A stretch of DNA of 64,000 nucleotides, taken from Nematostella vectensis. Taxonomy: Eukaryota > Cnidaria > Anthozoa > Actiniaria > Edwardsiidae. This document shows, one piece after another, positions 1 to 12,389 of the stretch. Below the pieces are notes generated by a model. That model saw nothing but the letters and a program-made list of their open reading frames with translations, did not search any database and was not told the origin of the DNA. The stretch covers positions 868,001 to 932,000 of the forward strand of contig NC_064043.1 in assembly GCF_932526225.1 (NCBI RefSeq), in the 5' to 3' direction. Every line of letters begins with the position of its first letter. The first letter of the stretch is position 1. The position numbers and the translations under genes were made by a program.

Positions 1-278
1 AGTAGATTCTAACATAGAGCATAGCGCTCGATAGATTGATATATCTTTTTTTCCGAGTATACTGTTTTATTTTTCCTAATGTTACTTTTTGGAATTTACA
101 TTCGGAAAAAAATTATCGATTGTAACATTTTGGAGGTTACACTCGTAAAACAAATTCCCGAATGTAACCCTGAAGCTTTTCCCGAATGTAACCTCCAGTC
201 CGATTGTGACTTTTCTTGGGATAGTTTACGATACCAATAGTATTAAACGTAATTTTCATTACAATTCCCTTCAGCAAT

Positions 279-349
279 GCCACGTTAGTCTTTCGTTGCG
301 GGCACTTGACTCCTAACGCAGCCACCCGGGTTCGATTCCCGCTGATAGT
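279..349 (+). pseudogene. tRNA-like relic (Arg-CCT type), representative of one per array A monomer
   Basis: The sequence folds onto a tRNA template. The acceptor 5' side is 279-285. The D-stem GTCT (288-291) pairs with GGGC (300-303) using two G-U pairs. The anticodon loop CTCCTAA (310-316) gives anticodon CCT. The T-arm CCGGG-TTCGATT-CCCGC (326-342) pairs at 4 of 5 positions and contains a B-box match, GGTTCGATTCC. Nine Ts at 351-359 could stop RNA polymerase III. The acceptor pairs at only about 3 of 7 positions and the anticodon stem at 2 of 5, and the conserved A14 is missing. It is therefore a decayed tRNA or a tRNA-derived SINE head, not a functional tRNA. The other copies lie just around the array landmark positions (841, 1364, ... 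10654). Most interior copies read ACT at the anticodon; one near 4645 reads ATT. Confidence 0.7.
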
Positions 350-2389
350 CTTTTTTTTTCTTTATTTTTTTTTTAAATATCGATACTTAATTATACTGTT
401 ATTGGTGTGTCATGACATAAAAAGAAGAAATATGGTCATTTTTATGTACTCTCAGCATCTTTGATGTGCTCATGCTTTGTTCAGGATCCTGTACATATTT
501 TATGCACACAAGAACTAACTAGATTCCTTGGATAACTTGATTAAGTAGATTCTAACATAGAGCATAGCGCTCGATAGATTGATATACCTTTTTTTCCGAG
601 TATACTGTTTTATTTTTGCTAATGTTACTTTTTGGAATTTACATTCGGAAAAAAATTATCGATTGTAACATTTTGGAGGTTACACTCGTAAAACAAATTC
701 CCGAATGGAACCCTGAAGCTTTTCCCGAATGTAACCTCCAGTCCGATGGTGACTTTGCTTGGGATAGTTTACGATACCAATAGTATTAAAAGTAATTTTC
801 ATTACAATTCCCTTCAGCAATGCCACGTTAGTCTTTCGTTGCGGGCACTTGACTCCTAATGCAGCGACCCGGGTTCGATTCCCGCTGATAGCCTTTTTTT
901 TTTCTTTATTTTTTTTTTTTAAATATCGATACTTAATTATACTGTTCTTGGTGTGTCATGACATAAAAAGAAGGTATAGGGTCATTTTTATGTACTCTCA
1001 GCATCTTTGATGTGCTCATGCTTTGTTCAGGATCCTGTACATATTTTATGCACACAAGAACTAACTTGATTCCTTGGATAACTTGATTAAGTAGATTCTA
1101 ACATAGAGCATAGCGCTCGATAGATTGATATACCTTTTTTTCCGAGTATACTGTTTTATTTTTCCTAATGTTACTTTTTGGAATTTACATTCGGAAAAAA
1201 AATTATCGATTGTAACCTTTTGGAGGTTACGAACGTAAAACAAATTCCCGAATGTAACCTCCAGTCCGATGGTGACTTTGCTTGGGATAGTTTACAATAC
1301 CAATAGTATTGAAAGTAATTTTCATTACAATTCCCTTCAGCAATGCCACGTTAGTCTTTCGTTGCGGGCACTTGACTACTAACGCAGCGACCCGGGTTCG
1401 ATTCCCTCTGATAGCCTATTTTTTTTCTTTATTTTTTTTTTAAATATCGATACTTAATTATACTGTTCTAGGTGTGTCATGACATAAAAAGAAGGTATAG
1501 GGTCATTTTTATGTACTCTCAGTATCTTTGATGTGCTCATGCTTTCTTCAGGATCCTGTACATATTTTATGCACACAAGAACTAACTAGATTCCTTGGAT
1601 AACTTGATTAAGTAGATTCTAACATAGAGCATAGCGCTCGATAGATTGATATACCTTTTTTCCGAGTATACTGTTCTATTTTTCCTAATGTTACTTTTTG
1701 GAATTTACATTCTGAAAAAAAATTATCGATTTTAACCTTTTGGAGCTTACACTCGTAAAACAAATTCCCGAATGTAACCCTGAAACTTTTTCCGAATGTA
1801 ACCTCCAGTCCAATGGTGACTTTGCTTGGGATAGTTTACGATACCAATAGTATTAAAAGTAATTATCATTACAATTCCCTTCAGCAATGCCACGTTAGTC
1901 TTTCGTTGCGGGCACTTGACTACTAACGCAGCGACCCGGGTTCGATTCCCGCTGATAGCCTATTTTTTTTTCTTTATTTTTTTTTTAAATATCGATACTT
2001 AATTATACTGTTCTTGGTGTGTCATGACATAAAAAGAATGTATAGGGTCATTTTTATGTACTCTCAGTATCTTTGATGTGCTCATGCTTTGTTCAGGATC
2101 CTGTACATATTTTATGCACACAAGAACTAACTAGATTCCTTGGATAACTTGATTAAGTAGATTCTAACATAGAGCATAGCGCTCGAGAGATTGATATACC
2201 TTTTTTTCCGAGTATACTGTTTTATTTTTCCTAATGTTACTTTTTGGAATTTACATTCGGAAAAAAAATTATCGATTGTAACCTTTTGGAGGTTACACTC
2301 GTAAAACAAATTAACGAATGTAACCCTGAAGCTTTTCCCGAATGTAACCTCCAGTCCGATGGTGACTTTGCTTGGGATAGTTTACGATA

Positions 2390-3900
2390 CCAATAGTTTA
2401 AAAAGTAATTTTCATTACAATTCCCTTCAGCAATGCCACGTTAGTCTTTCGTTGCGGGCACTTGACTACTAACGCAGCGACCCGGGTTCGATTTCCTCTG
2501 ATAGCCAATTTTTTTTCTTCATTTTTTTTTTAAATATCGATACTTAATTATACTGTTCTTGGTGTGTCATGACATAAAAAGAAGGTATAGGGTCATTTTT
2601 ATGTACTCTCAGTATCTTTGATAAGCTCATGCTTTGTTCAGGATCCTGTACATATTTTATGCACACAAGAACTAACTAGATTCCTTGGATAACTTGATTA
2701 AGTAAATTCTAACATAGAGCATAGCCCTCGATAGATTGATATACCTTTTTTCCGAGTATACTGTTCTATTTTTCCTAATGTTACTTTTTGGAATTTACAT
2801 TCGGAAAAAAAATTATCGATTGTAACCTTTTGGAGGTTACAGTCGTAAAACAAATTCCCGAATGTAACCCTGAAGCTTTTCCCGAATGTAACCTCCAGTC
2901 CGATGGTGACTTTGCTTGGGATAGTTTACGATACCAATAGTATTAAAAGTAATTTTCATTACAATTCCCTTCAGCAATGCCACGTTAGTCTTTCGTTTCG
3001 GGCACTTGACTACTAACGCAGCGACCCAGGTTCGATTCCCTCTGATAGCCAATTTTTTTTCTTTATTTTTTTTTTAAATATCGATACTTAATTATACTGT
3101 TCTTGGTGTGTCATGACATAAAAAGAAGGTATAGGGTCATTTTTATGTACTCTCAGTATCTTTGATGTGCTCATGCTTTGTTCAGGATCCTGTACATATT
3201 TTATGCACACAAGAAGTAACTAGATTCCTTGGATAACTTGATTAAGTAGATTCTAACATAGAGCATAGCGCTCGATAGATTGATATACCTTTTTTCCGAG
3301 TATACTGTTCTATTTTTCCTAATGTTACTTTTTGGAATTTACATTCGGAAAAAAAATTATCGATTTTAAACTTTTGGAGGTTACACTCGTAAAACAAATT
3401 CCCGAATGTAACCCTGAAACTTTTCCCGAATGTAACCTCCAGTCCAATGGTGACTTTGCTTGGGATAGTTTATGATACCAATAGTATTAAAAGTAATTTT
3501 CATTACAATCCCCTTCAGCAATTCCACGTTAGTCTTTCGTTGCGGGCACTTGACTACTAACGCAGCCACCCGGGTTCGATTCCCGCTGATAGCCTATTTT
3601 TTTTTTCTTTATTTTTTTTTTAAATATCGATACTTAATTATACTGTTCTTGGTGTGTCATGACATAAAAAGAAGGTATAGGGTCATTTTTATGTACTCTC
3701 AGTATCTTTGATGTGCTCATGCTTTGTTCAGGATCCTGTACATATTTTATGCACACAAGAACTAACTAGATTCCTTGGATAACTTGATTAAGTAGATTCT
3801 AACATAGAGCATAGCGCTCGATAGATTGATATACCTTTTTTCCGAGTATACTGTTCTATTTTTCCTAATGTTACTTTTTGGAATTTACATTCGGAAAAAA
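2390..3900 (+). repeat. Higher-order repeat segment, copy 1 (array A)
   Basis: This stretch shares private variants with 6219-7730 at an offset of about 3.83 kb (seven monomers). The variants are CAATAGTTTAAAAAG at 2391 and 6219, ATAAGCTCATG at 2621 and 6449, AGTAAATTCTAAC at 2701 and 6529, and CAATCCCCTTCAGCAATTCC near 3506 and 7339. Neighbouring monomers lack these variants, so the unit of duplication was several monomers long. Confidence 0.75.
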
Positions 3901-6218
3901 AAATTATCGATTGTAACCTTTTGGAGGTTACACTCGTAAAACAAATTCCCGAATGTAACAAAGAAGCTTTTCCCGAATGTAACCTCCAGTCCGATGGTGA
4001 CTTTGCTTGGGATAGTTTACGATACCAATAGTATTTAAAGTAATTTTCATTACAATTCCCTTCAGCAATGCCACGTTAGTCTTTCGTTGCGGGCACTTGA
4101 CTACTAACGCAGCGACCAGGGTTCGATTCCCGCTGATACCCTTTTTTTTTTTCTTTATTTTTTTTTTAATATCGATACTTAATTATACTGTTCTAGGTGT
4201 GTCATGACATAAAAAGAAGGTATAGGAACATTTTTATGTACTCTCAGCATCTTTGATGTGCTCATGCTTTGTTCAGGATCCTATACATATTTTATGCACA
4301 CAAGAACTAACTAGATTCCTTGGATAACTTGATTAAGTAGATTCTAACATAGAGCATAGCGCTCGATAGATTGATATACCTTTTTTTACGAGTATACTGT
4401 TCTATTTTTCCTAATGTTACTTTTTGGAATTTACATTCGGAAAAAAAATTATCGATTGTAACCTTTTGGAGGTTACACTCGTAAAACAAATTCCCGAATG
4501 TAACCCTGAAGCTTTTCCCGAATGTAACCTCCAGTCCGATGGTGACTTTGCTTGGGATAGTTTACGATACCAATAGTATTGAAAGTAATTTTCATTACAA
4601 TTCCCTTCAGCAATGCCACGTTAGTCTTTCGTTGCTGGCACTTGACTATTAACGCAGCGACCCGGGTTCGATTCCCTCTGATAGCCTATTTTTTTTTCTT
4701 TATTTTTTTTTTTAAATATCGATACTTAATTATACTGTTCTTGGTGTGTCATGACATAAAAAGAAGGTATAGGGTCATTTTTATGTACTCTCAGTATCTT
4801 TGATGTGCTCATGCTTTGTTCAGGATCCTGTACATATTTTATGCACACAAGAACTAACTAGATTCCTTGGATAACTTGATATAGTAGATTCTAACATAGA
4901 GCATAGCGCTCGATAGATTGATATACCTTTTTTCCGAGTATACTGTTCTATTTTTCCTAATGTTACTTTTTGGAATTTACATTCGGAAAAAAAATTATCG
5001 ATTGTAACCTTTTGGAGGTTACACTCATAAAACAAATTCCCGAATGTAACCCTGAAGCTTTTCCCGAATGTAACCTCCAGTCCGATGGTGACTTTTCTTG
5101 GGATAGTTTACGATACTAATAGTATTAAACGTGATTTTCATTACAATTCCCTTCAGCAATGCCAGGTTAGTCTTTCGTTGCGGGCACTTGACTACTAACG
5201 CAGCGACCCAGGTTCGATTCCCTCTGATAGCCAATTTTTTTTCTTTATTTTTTTTTTAAATATCGATACTTAATTATACTGTTCTTGGTGTGTCATGACA
5301 TAAAAAGAAGGTATAGGGACATTTTTATGTACTCTCAGCATCTTTGATGTGCTCATGATTTGTTCAGGATCCTGTACATATTTTATGCACACAAGAACTA
5401 ACTAGATTCCTTGGATAACTTGATTAAGTAGATTCTAACATAGAGCATAGCGCTCGATAGATTGATATACCTATTTTTCCGAGTATACTTTTTTTTTTTT
5501 CCTGATGTTACTTTTTGGAATTTACATTCGGAAAAAAAATTATAAAAAATTATCGATTGTAACCTTTTGGAGGTTACACTCGTAAAACAAATTCCCGAAT
5601 GTAACACTGAAGCTTTTCCCGAATGTAACCTCCAGTCCGATGGTGACTTTGCTTGGGATAGTTTCCGATACCAATAGTATTTAAAGTAATTTTCATTACA
5701 ATTCCCTTCAGCAATGCCACGTTAGTCTTTCGTTGCGGGCACTTGACTACTAACGCAGCGACCCGGGTTCGATTCCCTCTGATAGCCTATTTTTTTTTTC
5801 TTTATTTCTTTTTTTTAATATCGATACTTAATTATACTGTTCTTGGTGTGTCATGACATAAAAAGAAGGTATAGGGTCATTTTTATGTACTCTCAGTATC
5901 TTTGATGTGCTCATGCTTTGTTCAGGATCCTGTACATATTTTATGCACACAAGAACTAACTAGATTCCTTGGATAACTTGATTAAGTAGATTCTAACATA
6001 GAGCATAGCGCTCGATAGATTGATATACCTTTTTTCCGAGTATACTGTTCTATTTTTCCTAATGTTACTTTTTGGAATTTACATTCGGAAAAAAAATTAT
6101 CGATTGTAACCTTTTGGAGGTTACACTAGTAAAACAAATTCCCGAATGTAACCCTGAAGCTTTTCCCTAATGTAACCTCCAGTCCGATGGTGACTTTGCT
6201 TGGGATAGTTTACGATAC

Positions 6219-7730
6219 CAATAGTTTAAAAAGTAATTTTCATTACAATTCCCTTCAGCAATGCCACGTTAGTCTTTCGTTGCGGGCACTTGACTACTAA
6301 CGCAGCGACCCGGGTTCGATTCCCTCTGATAGCCAATTTTTTTTCTTTATTTTTTTTTTAAATATCGATACTTAATTATACTGTTCTTGGTGTGTCATGA
6401 CATAAAAAGAAGGTATAGGGTCATTTTTATGTACTCTCAGTATCTTTGATAAGCTCATGCTTTGTTCAGGATCCTGTACATATTTTATGCACACAAGAAC
6501 TAACTAGATTCCTTGGATAACTTGATTAAGTAAATTCTAACATAGAGCATAGCGCTCGATAGATTGATATACCTTTTTTCCGAGTATACTGTTCTATTTT
6601 TCCTAATGTTACTTTTTGGAATTTACATTTGGAAAACAAATTATCGATTGTAACCTTTTGGAGGTTACACTCGTAAAACAAATTCCCGAATGTAACCCTG
6701 AAGCTTTTCCCGAATGTAACCTCCAGTCCGATGGTGACTTTGCTTGGGATAGTTTACGATACCAATAGTATTAAAAGTAATTTTCATTACAATTCCCTTC
6801 AGCAATGCCACGTTAGTCTTTCGTTGCGGGCACTTGACTACTAACGCAACTACCCGGGTTCGATTCCCTCTGATAGCCTATTTTTTTTTTCTTTATTTTT
6901 TTTGTTTTAAATATCGATACTTAATTATACTGTTCTTGGTGTGTCATGACATAAAAAGAAGGAATAGGGTCATTTTTATGTACTCTCAGTATCTTTGATG
7001 TGCTCATGCTTTGTTCAGGATCCTGTACATATTTTATGCACACAAGAACTAACTAGATTCCTTGGATAACTTGATTAAGTAGATTCTAACATAGAGCATA
7101 GCGCTCGATAGATTGATATACCTTTTTTCCGAGTATACTGTTCTATTTTTCCTAATGTTACTTTTTGGAATTTACATTCGGAAAAAAAATTATCGATTTT
7201 AAACTTTTGGAGGTTACACTCGTAAAACAAATTCCCGAATGTAACCCTGAAACTTTTCCCGAATGTAACCTCCAGTCCAATGGTGACTTTGCTTGGGATA
7301 GTTTATGATACCAATAGTATTAAAAGTAATTTTCATTACAATCCCCTTCAGCAATTCCACGTTAGTCTTTCGTTGCGGGCACTTGACTACTAACGCAGCC
7401 ACCCGGGTTCGATTCCCGCTGATAGCCTATTTTTTTTTTCTTTATTTTTTTTTTAAATATCGATACTTAATTATACTGTTCTTGGTGTGTCATGACATAA
7501 AAAGAAGGTATAGGGTCATTTTTATGTACTCTCAGTATCTTTGATGTGCTCATGCTTTGTTCAGGATCCTGTACATATTTTATGCACACAAGAACTAACT
7601 AGATTCCTTGGATAACTTGATTAAGTAGATTCTAACATAGAGCATAGCGCTCGATAGATTGATATACCTTTTTTCCGAGTATACTGTTCTATTTTTCCTA
7701 ATGTTACTTTTTGGAATTTACATTCGGAAA
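6219..7730 (+). repeat. Higher-order repeat segment, copy 2 (array A)
   Basis: This is the partner of 2390-3900. A third, shorter copy of the CAATCCCCTTCAGCAATTCC monomer type lies near 8432, two monomers on. That implies either gene conversion or a further two-monomer duplication. Confidence 0.75.
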
Positions 7731-10700
7731 AAAAAATTATCGATTGTAACCTTTTGGAGGTTACACTCGTAAAACAAATTCCCGAATGTAACCCTGAAGC
7801 TTTTCCCGAATGTAACCTCCAGTCCGATGGTGACTTTGCTTGGGATAGTTTACGATACCAATAGTATTAAAAGTAATTTTCATTACAATTCCCTTCAGCA
7901 ATGCCACGTTAGTCTTTCGTTGCGGGCACTTGACTACTAACGCAGCGACCCGGGTTCGATTCCCTCTGATAGCCTATTTTTTTTTCTTTATTTTTTTTTT
8001 TAAATATCGATACTTAATTATACTGTTCTTTGTGTGTCATGACATAAAAAGAAGGTATAGGGTCATTTTTATGTACTCTCAGTATCTTTGATGTGCTCAT
8101 GCTTTGTTCAGGATCCTGTACATATTTTATGCACACAAGAACTAACTAGATTCCTTGGATAACTTGATTAAGTAGATTCTAACATAGAGCATAGCGCTCG
8201 ATAGATTGATATACCTTTTTTCCGAGTATACTGTTCTATTTTTCCTAATGTTACATTTTAGAATTTACATTCGGAAAAAAAATTATCGATTTTAAACATT
8301 TGGAGGTTACACTCGTAAAACAAATTCCCGAATGTAACCCTGAAACTTTTCCCGAATGTAACCTCCAGTCCAATGGTGACTTTGCTTGGGATAGTTTATG
8401 ATACCAATAGTATTAAAAGTAATTTTCATTACAATCCCCTTCAGCAATTCCACGTTAGTCTTTCGTTGCGGGCACTTGACTACTAACGCAGCCACCCGGG
8501 TTCGATTCCCGCTGATAGCCTATTTTTTTTTTCTTTATTTTTTTTTAAAATATCGATACTTAATTATACTGTTCTTGGTGTGTCATGACATAAAAAGAAG
8601 GTATAGGGACATTTTTATGTACTCTCAGCATCTTTGATGTGCTCATGCTTTGTTCAGGATCCTGTACATATTTTATGCACACAAGAACTAACTAGATTCC
8701 TTGGATAACTTGATTAAGTAGATTCTAACATAGAGCATAGCGCTCGATAGATTGATATACCTTTTTTTCCGAGTATACTGTTTTATTTTTTCTAATGTTA
8801 CTTTTTGCAATTTACATTCGGAAAAAAAAATTATCGATTGTAACCTTTTGGAGGTTACACTCGTAAAACAAATTCCCGAATGTAACCCTGAAGCTTTTCC
8901 CGAATGTAACCTCCAGTCCGATGGTGACTTTGCTTGGGATAGTTTACGATACCAATAGTATTAAAAGTAATTTTCATTACACTTCCCTTTAGCAATGCCA
9001 CGTTAGTCTTTCGTTGCGGGCACTTGACTACTAACGCAGCGACCCGGGTTCGATTCCCGCTGATAGCCTATTTTTTTTTTCTTTATTTGTTTTTTTAAAT
9101 ATCGATACTTAATTATACTGTTCTTGGTGTGTCATGACATAAAAGGAAGGTATAGGGACATTTTTATGTACTCTCAGCATCTTTGATGTGCTCATGCTTT
9201 GTTCAGGATCCTGTACATATTTTATGCACACAAGAACTAACTAGATTCCTTGGATAACTTGATTAAGTAGATTCTAACATAGAGCATAGCGCTCGATAGA
9301 TTGATATACCTTTTTTTCCGAGTATACTGTTTTATTTTTCCTAATGTTACTTTTTGGAATTTACATTCGGAAAAAAAATTATCGATTGTAACCTTTTGGA
9401 GGTTACACTCGTAAAACAAATTCCCGAATGTAACCCTGACGCTTTTCCCGAATGTAACTTCCAGTCCGATGGTGACTTTGCTTGGGATAGTTTACGATAC
9501 CAATAGTATTAAAAGTAATTATCATTACAATTCCCTTCAGAATGCCACGTTAGTCTTTCGTTGCGGGCACTTGACTCCTAACGCAGCGACCCGGGTTCGA
9601 TTCCCGCTGATAGCCTTTTTTTTTCTTTATTTTTTTTTTAAAAAATATCGATACTTAATTATACTGTTCTTGGTGTGTCATGATATAAAAAGAAGGTATA
9701 TGGTCATTTTTATGTACTCTCAGCATCTTTGATGTGCTCATGCTTTGTTCAGGATCCTGTACATATTTTATGCACACAAGAACTAACTAGATTCCTTGGA
9801 TAACTTGATAAAGTAGATTCTAACATAGAGCATAGCGCTCGATAGATTGATATACCTTTTTTTCCGAGTATACTGTTTTATTTTTCCTAATGTTACTTTT
9901 TGGAATTTACATTCGGAAAAAAATTATCGATTGTAACCTTTTGGAGGTTACACTCGTAAAACAAATTCCCGAATGTAACCCTGAAGCTTTTCCCGAATGT
10001 AACTTCCAGTCCGATGATGACTTTGCTTGGGATAGTTTACGATACCAATAGTATTAAAAGTAATTATCATTACAATTCCCTTCAGCAATGCCACGTTAGT
10101 CTTTCGTTGCGGGCACTTGACTCCTAACGCAGCGACCCGGGTTTGATTCCCGCTGATAGCCTTTTTTTTTTTTCTTTATTTTTTTTTAAATATCGATACT
10201 TAATTATACTGTTCTTGGTGTGTCATGACATAAAAAGAAGGTATATGGTCATTTTTATGTACTCTCAGCATCTTTGATGTGCTCATGCTTTGTTCAGGAT
10301 CCTGTACATATTTTATGCACACAAGAACTAACTAGATTCCTTGGATAACTTGATAAAGTAGATTCTAACATAGAGCATAGCGCTCGATAGATTGATATAC
10401 CTTTTTTTCCGAGTATACTGTTTTATTTTTCCTAATGTTACTTTTTGGAATTTACATTCGGAAAAAAATTATCGATTTTAAACTTTTGGAGGTTACACTC
10501 GTAAAACAAATTCCCGAATGTAACCCTGAAGCTTTTCCCGAATGTAACTTCCAGTCCGATGATGACTTTGCTTGGGATAGTTTACGATACCAATAGTATT
10601 AAAAGTAATTATCATTACAATTCCCTTCAGCAATGCCACGTTAGTCTTTCGTTGCGGGCACTTGACTCCTAACGCAGCGACCCGGGTTCGATTCCCGCTG

Positions 10701-12166
10701 ATAGCCTTTTTTTTTTCTTTATTTTTTTTTTAAATATCGATACTTAATTATACTGTTCTTGGTGTGTCATGACATAAAAAGAAGGTATATGGTCATTTTT
10801 ATGTACTCTCAGCATCTTTGATGTGCTCATGCTTTGTTCAGGATCCTGTACATATTTTATGCACACAAGAACTAACTAGATTCCTTGGATAACTTGATTA
10901 AGTAGATTCTAACATAGAGCATAGCGCTCGATAGATTGATATACCTTTTTTTCCGAGTATACTGTTTTATTTTTACTAATGTTACCTTTTGGAATTTACA
11001 TTTGGAAACAAAATTATCGAATGTAACCTTTTGGAGGTTACACTCGTAAAACAAATTCCCAAATGTAACCCTGAAGCTTTTCCCGAATGTAACCTCCAGT
11101 CCGATGGTGACTTTGCTTGGGATAGTTTACGATACCAATAGTATTAAAAGTAATTATCATTACAATTCCCTTCAGCAATGCCACGTTAGTCTTTCGTTGC
11201 GGGCACAAACAAACAAACAGAGACCTCCACCAACAATTTTGATTTGTTTTACTTTCCTTTAAAAGGGGAGTGTCATGGTTAAGAGATTTGAAATAGCTCT
11301 AGAGCCCTGACACAATGAACTTTAGTGAAATTATATGTATTCAATTTGTTCCTAGGAAGTTAACAAAAAACACAAAGCAAAGAGTTTGAGGAAGTAAACA
11401 AGTATGTGAACTTTAATGTTCTATTTGAAGGGGCGCATTTTGTACAGGGAAGCATACATAGAATGCTTAACTGGTGGAGAGGGAAGTAACAGTTTATTGA
11501 GCATAATGTCAACAATAGCAGGGGGAAGGGAGGGGCACTCTCTTCATACAATATTGCAGTTGTTACCTATTATTAAATAAGTTTGTAAGATATATTTGTT
11601 TATTAAGCAAGGTCTATTTCTGAGACAAGCAAACTCAAGTAAGTCTGTTGAAATAACAGGTGAGTGTTAAAAGAAAAACATTTATCTGATTAGAAAACTA
11701 CTGTAGATTCCTTTACACCAAAATAAGAACCAACTTCATTTTGTTTGTTATTTATGAGGAACGAGATGAGCTCTACAAAGCCATAAAGAAATATGTATTG
11801 CTCATGTTAATTATACAAGTAAATGATAATATTAAAAAAGAACTACTGTAAGTAATTAGAGTTGTTTTCATTAAACCGTGAAACAAAGTGTGATAGTTAA
11901 ACGGTAATAGTTAGTAAAACACAAAAAAGAACAATAGAATCAGATCACAACAAAGTGTAATACGCTAAAGCGTAGTTCACGGGTTAATGAAGGTTTTGAC
12001 ATTTCAACATTACATCCACATGAAAGTAATGCCTAATATCGAGTGCCCTATAGTAAGTGTTTTGCAGTCAAGTTGTTTTCTGTTAGTAGGTAAAAAATTA
12101 TTATTAATAATAGTAATCATAGCTATGGTCACCACTTACACATATAGAACTTGTAATGAAAAGAAA

Positions 12167-12168
<2 letters not shown>

Positions 12169-12220
<52 letters not shown>
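12169..12220 (+). repeat. (AT)26 microsatellite
   Basis: This is an uninterrupted AT dinucleotide run of 52 bp. The same site in other array B monomers has only 4-9 AT units, so this copy has expanded. Confidence 0.97.
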
Positions 12221-12223
<3 letters not shown>

Positions 12224-12357
12224 GTCAAACAACAGAATTGCATGATGACCTTGAATATACTGAATAAAGGACTGCAAAAAAAACATATTTTGTACTAGTT
12301 GCTTGAATTGACCCTTGGCTATTTTTAGCTGAATTCCCCTCCCCCTCTAAAAAAGAA

Positions 12358-12388
<31 letters not shown>

Positions 12389-12389
12389 G
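12358..12389 (+). repeat. (AAT)n microsatellite
   Basis: About ten AAT units follow CCCCCTCTAAAAAAGAAA. The same site recurs in every array B monomer with variable length, for example about 16 units at 14357-14405. In one monomer subtype it is interrupted by AGAACAAA. Confidence 0.95.

Larger units (their letters stand above)
1..11206 (+). repeat. Tandem array A: 21 copies of a ~545-bp satellite monomer
   Basis: Head-to-tail copies. The landmark GCGGGCAC occurs at 298, 841, 1364, 1908, 2454, 2998 (altered), 3542, 4089, 4634 (altered), 5180, 5738, 6282, 6826, 7375, 7922, 8468, 9016, 9563, 10109, 10654 and 11199. Spacing is usually 543-549 bp, with outliers of 523 and 558 caused by local indels. 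Within each monomer the order is: a block starting AGTAGATTCTAACATAG, a run of GAATGTAAC motifs in both orientations, a tRNA-like sequence, a T-rich run, the palindrome TGTCATGACA, and CAGGATCCTG, which contains a BamHI site. The 21st copy is cut short in its tRNA-like part. No frame stays open across copies, so I see no protein gene. The copies are very similar, which implies recent homogenisation. Confidence 0.97.

Noticed and set aside
279-349. Functional tRNA-Arg gene
   Set aside because: The acceptor and anticodon stems pair poorly, A14 is missing and most copies have a changed anticodon. Only a relic or a SINE head is supported.
1-11206. CRISPR-like array of regularly spaced repeats
   Set aside because: The repeat unit is the entire ~545-bp monomer, with no unique spacers and no cas genes. 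The surrounding sequence is eukaryotic.
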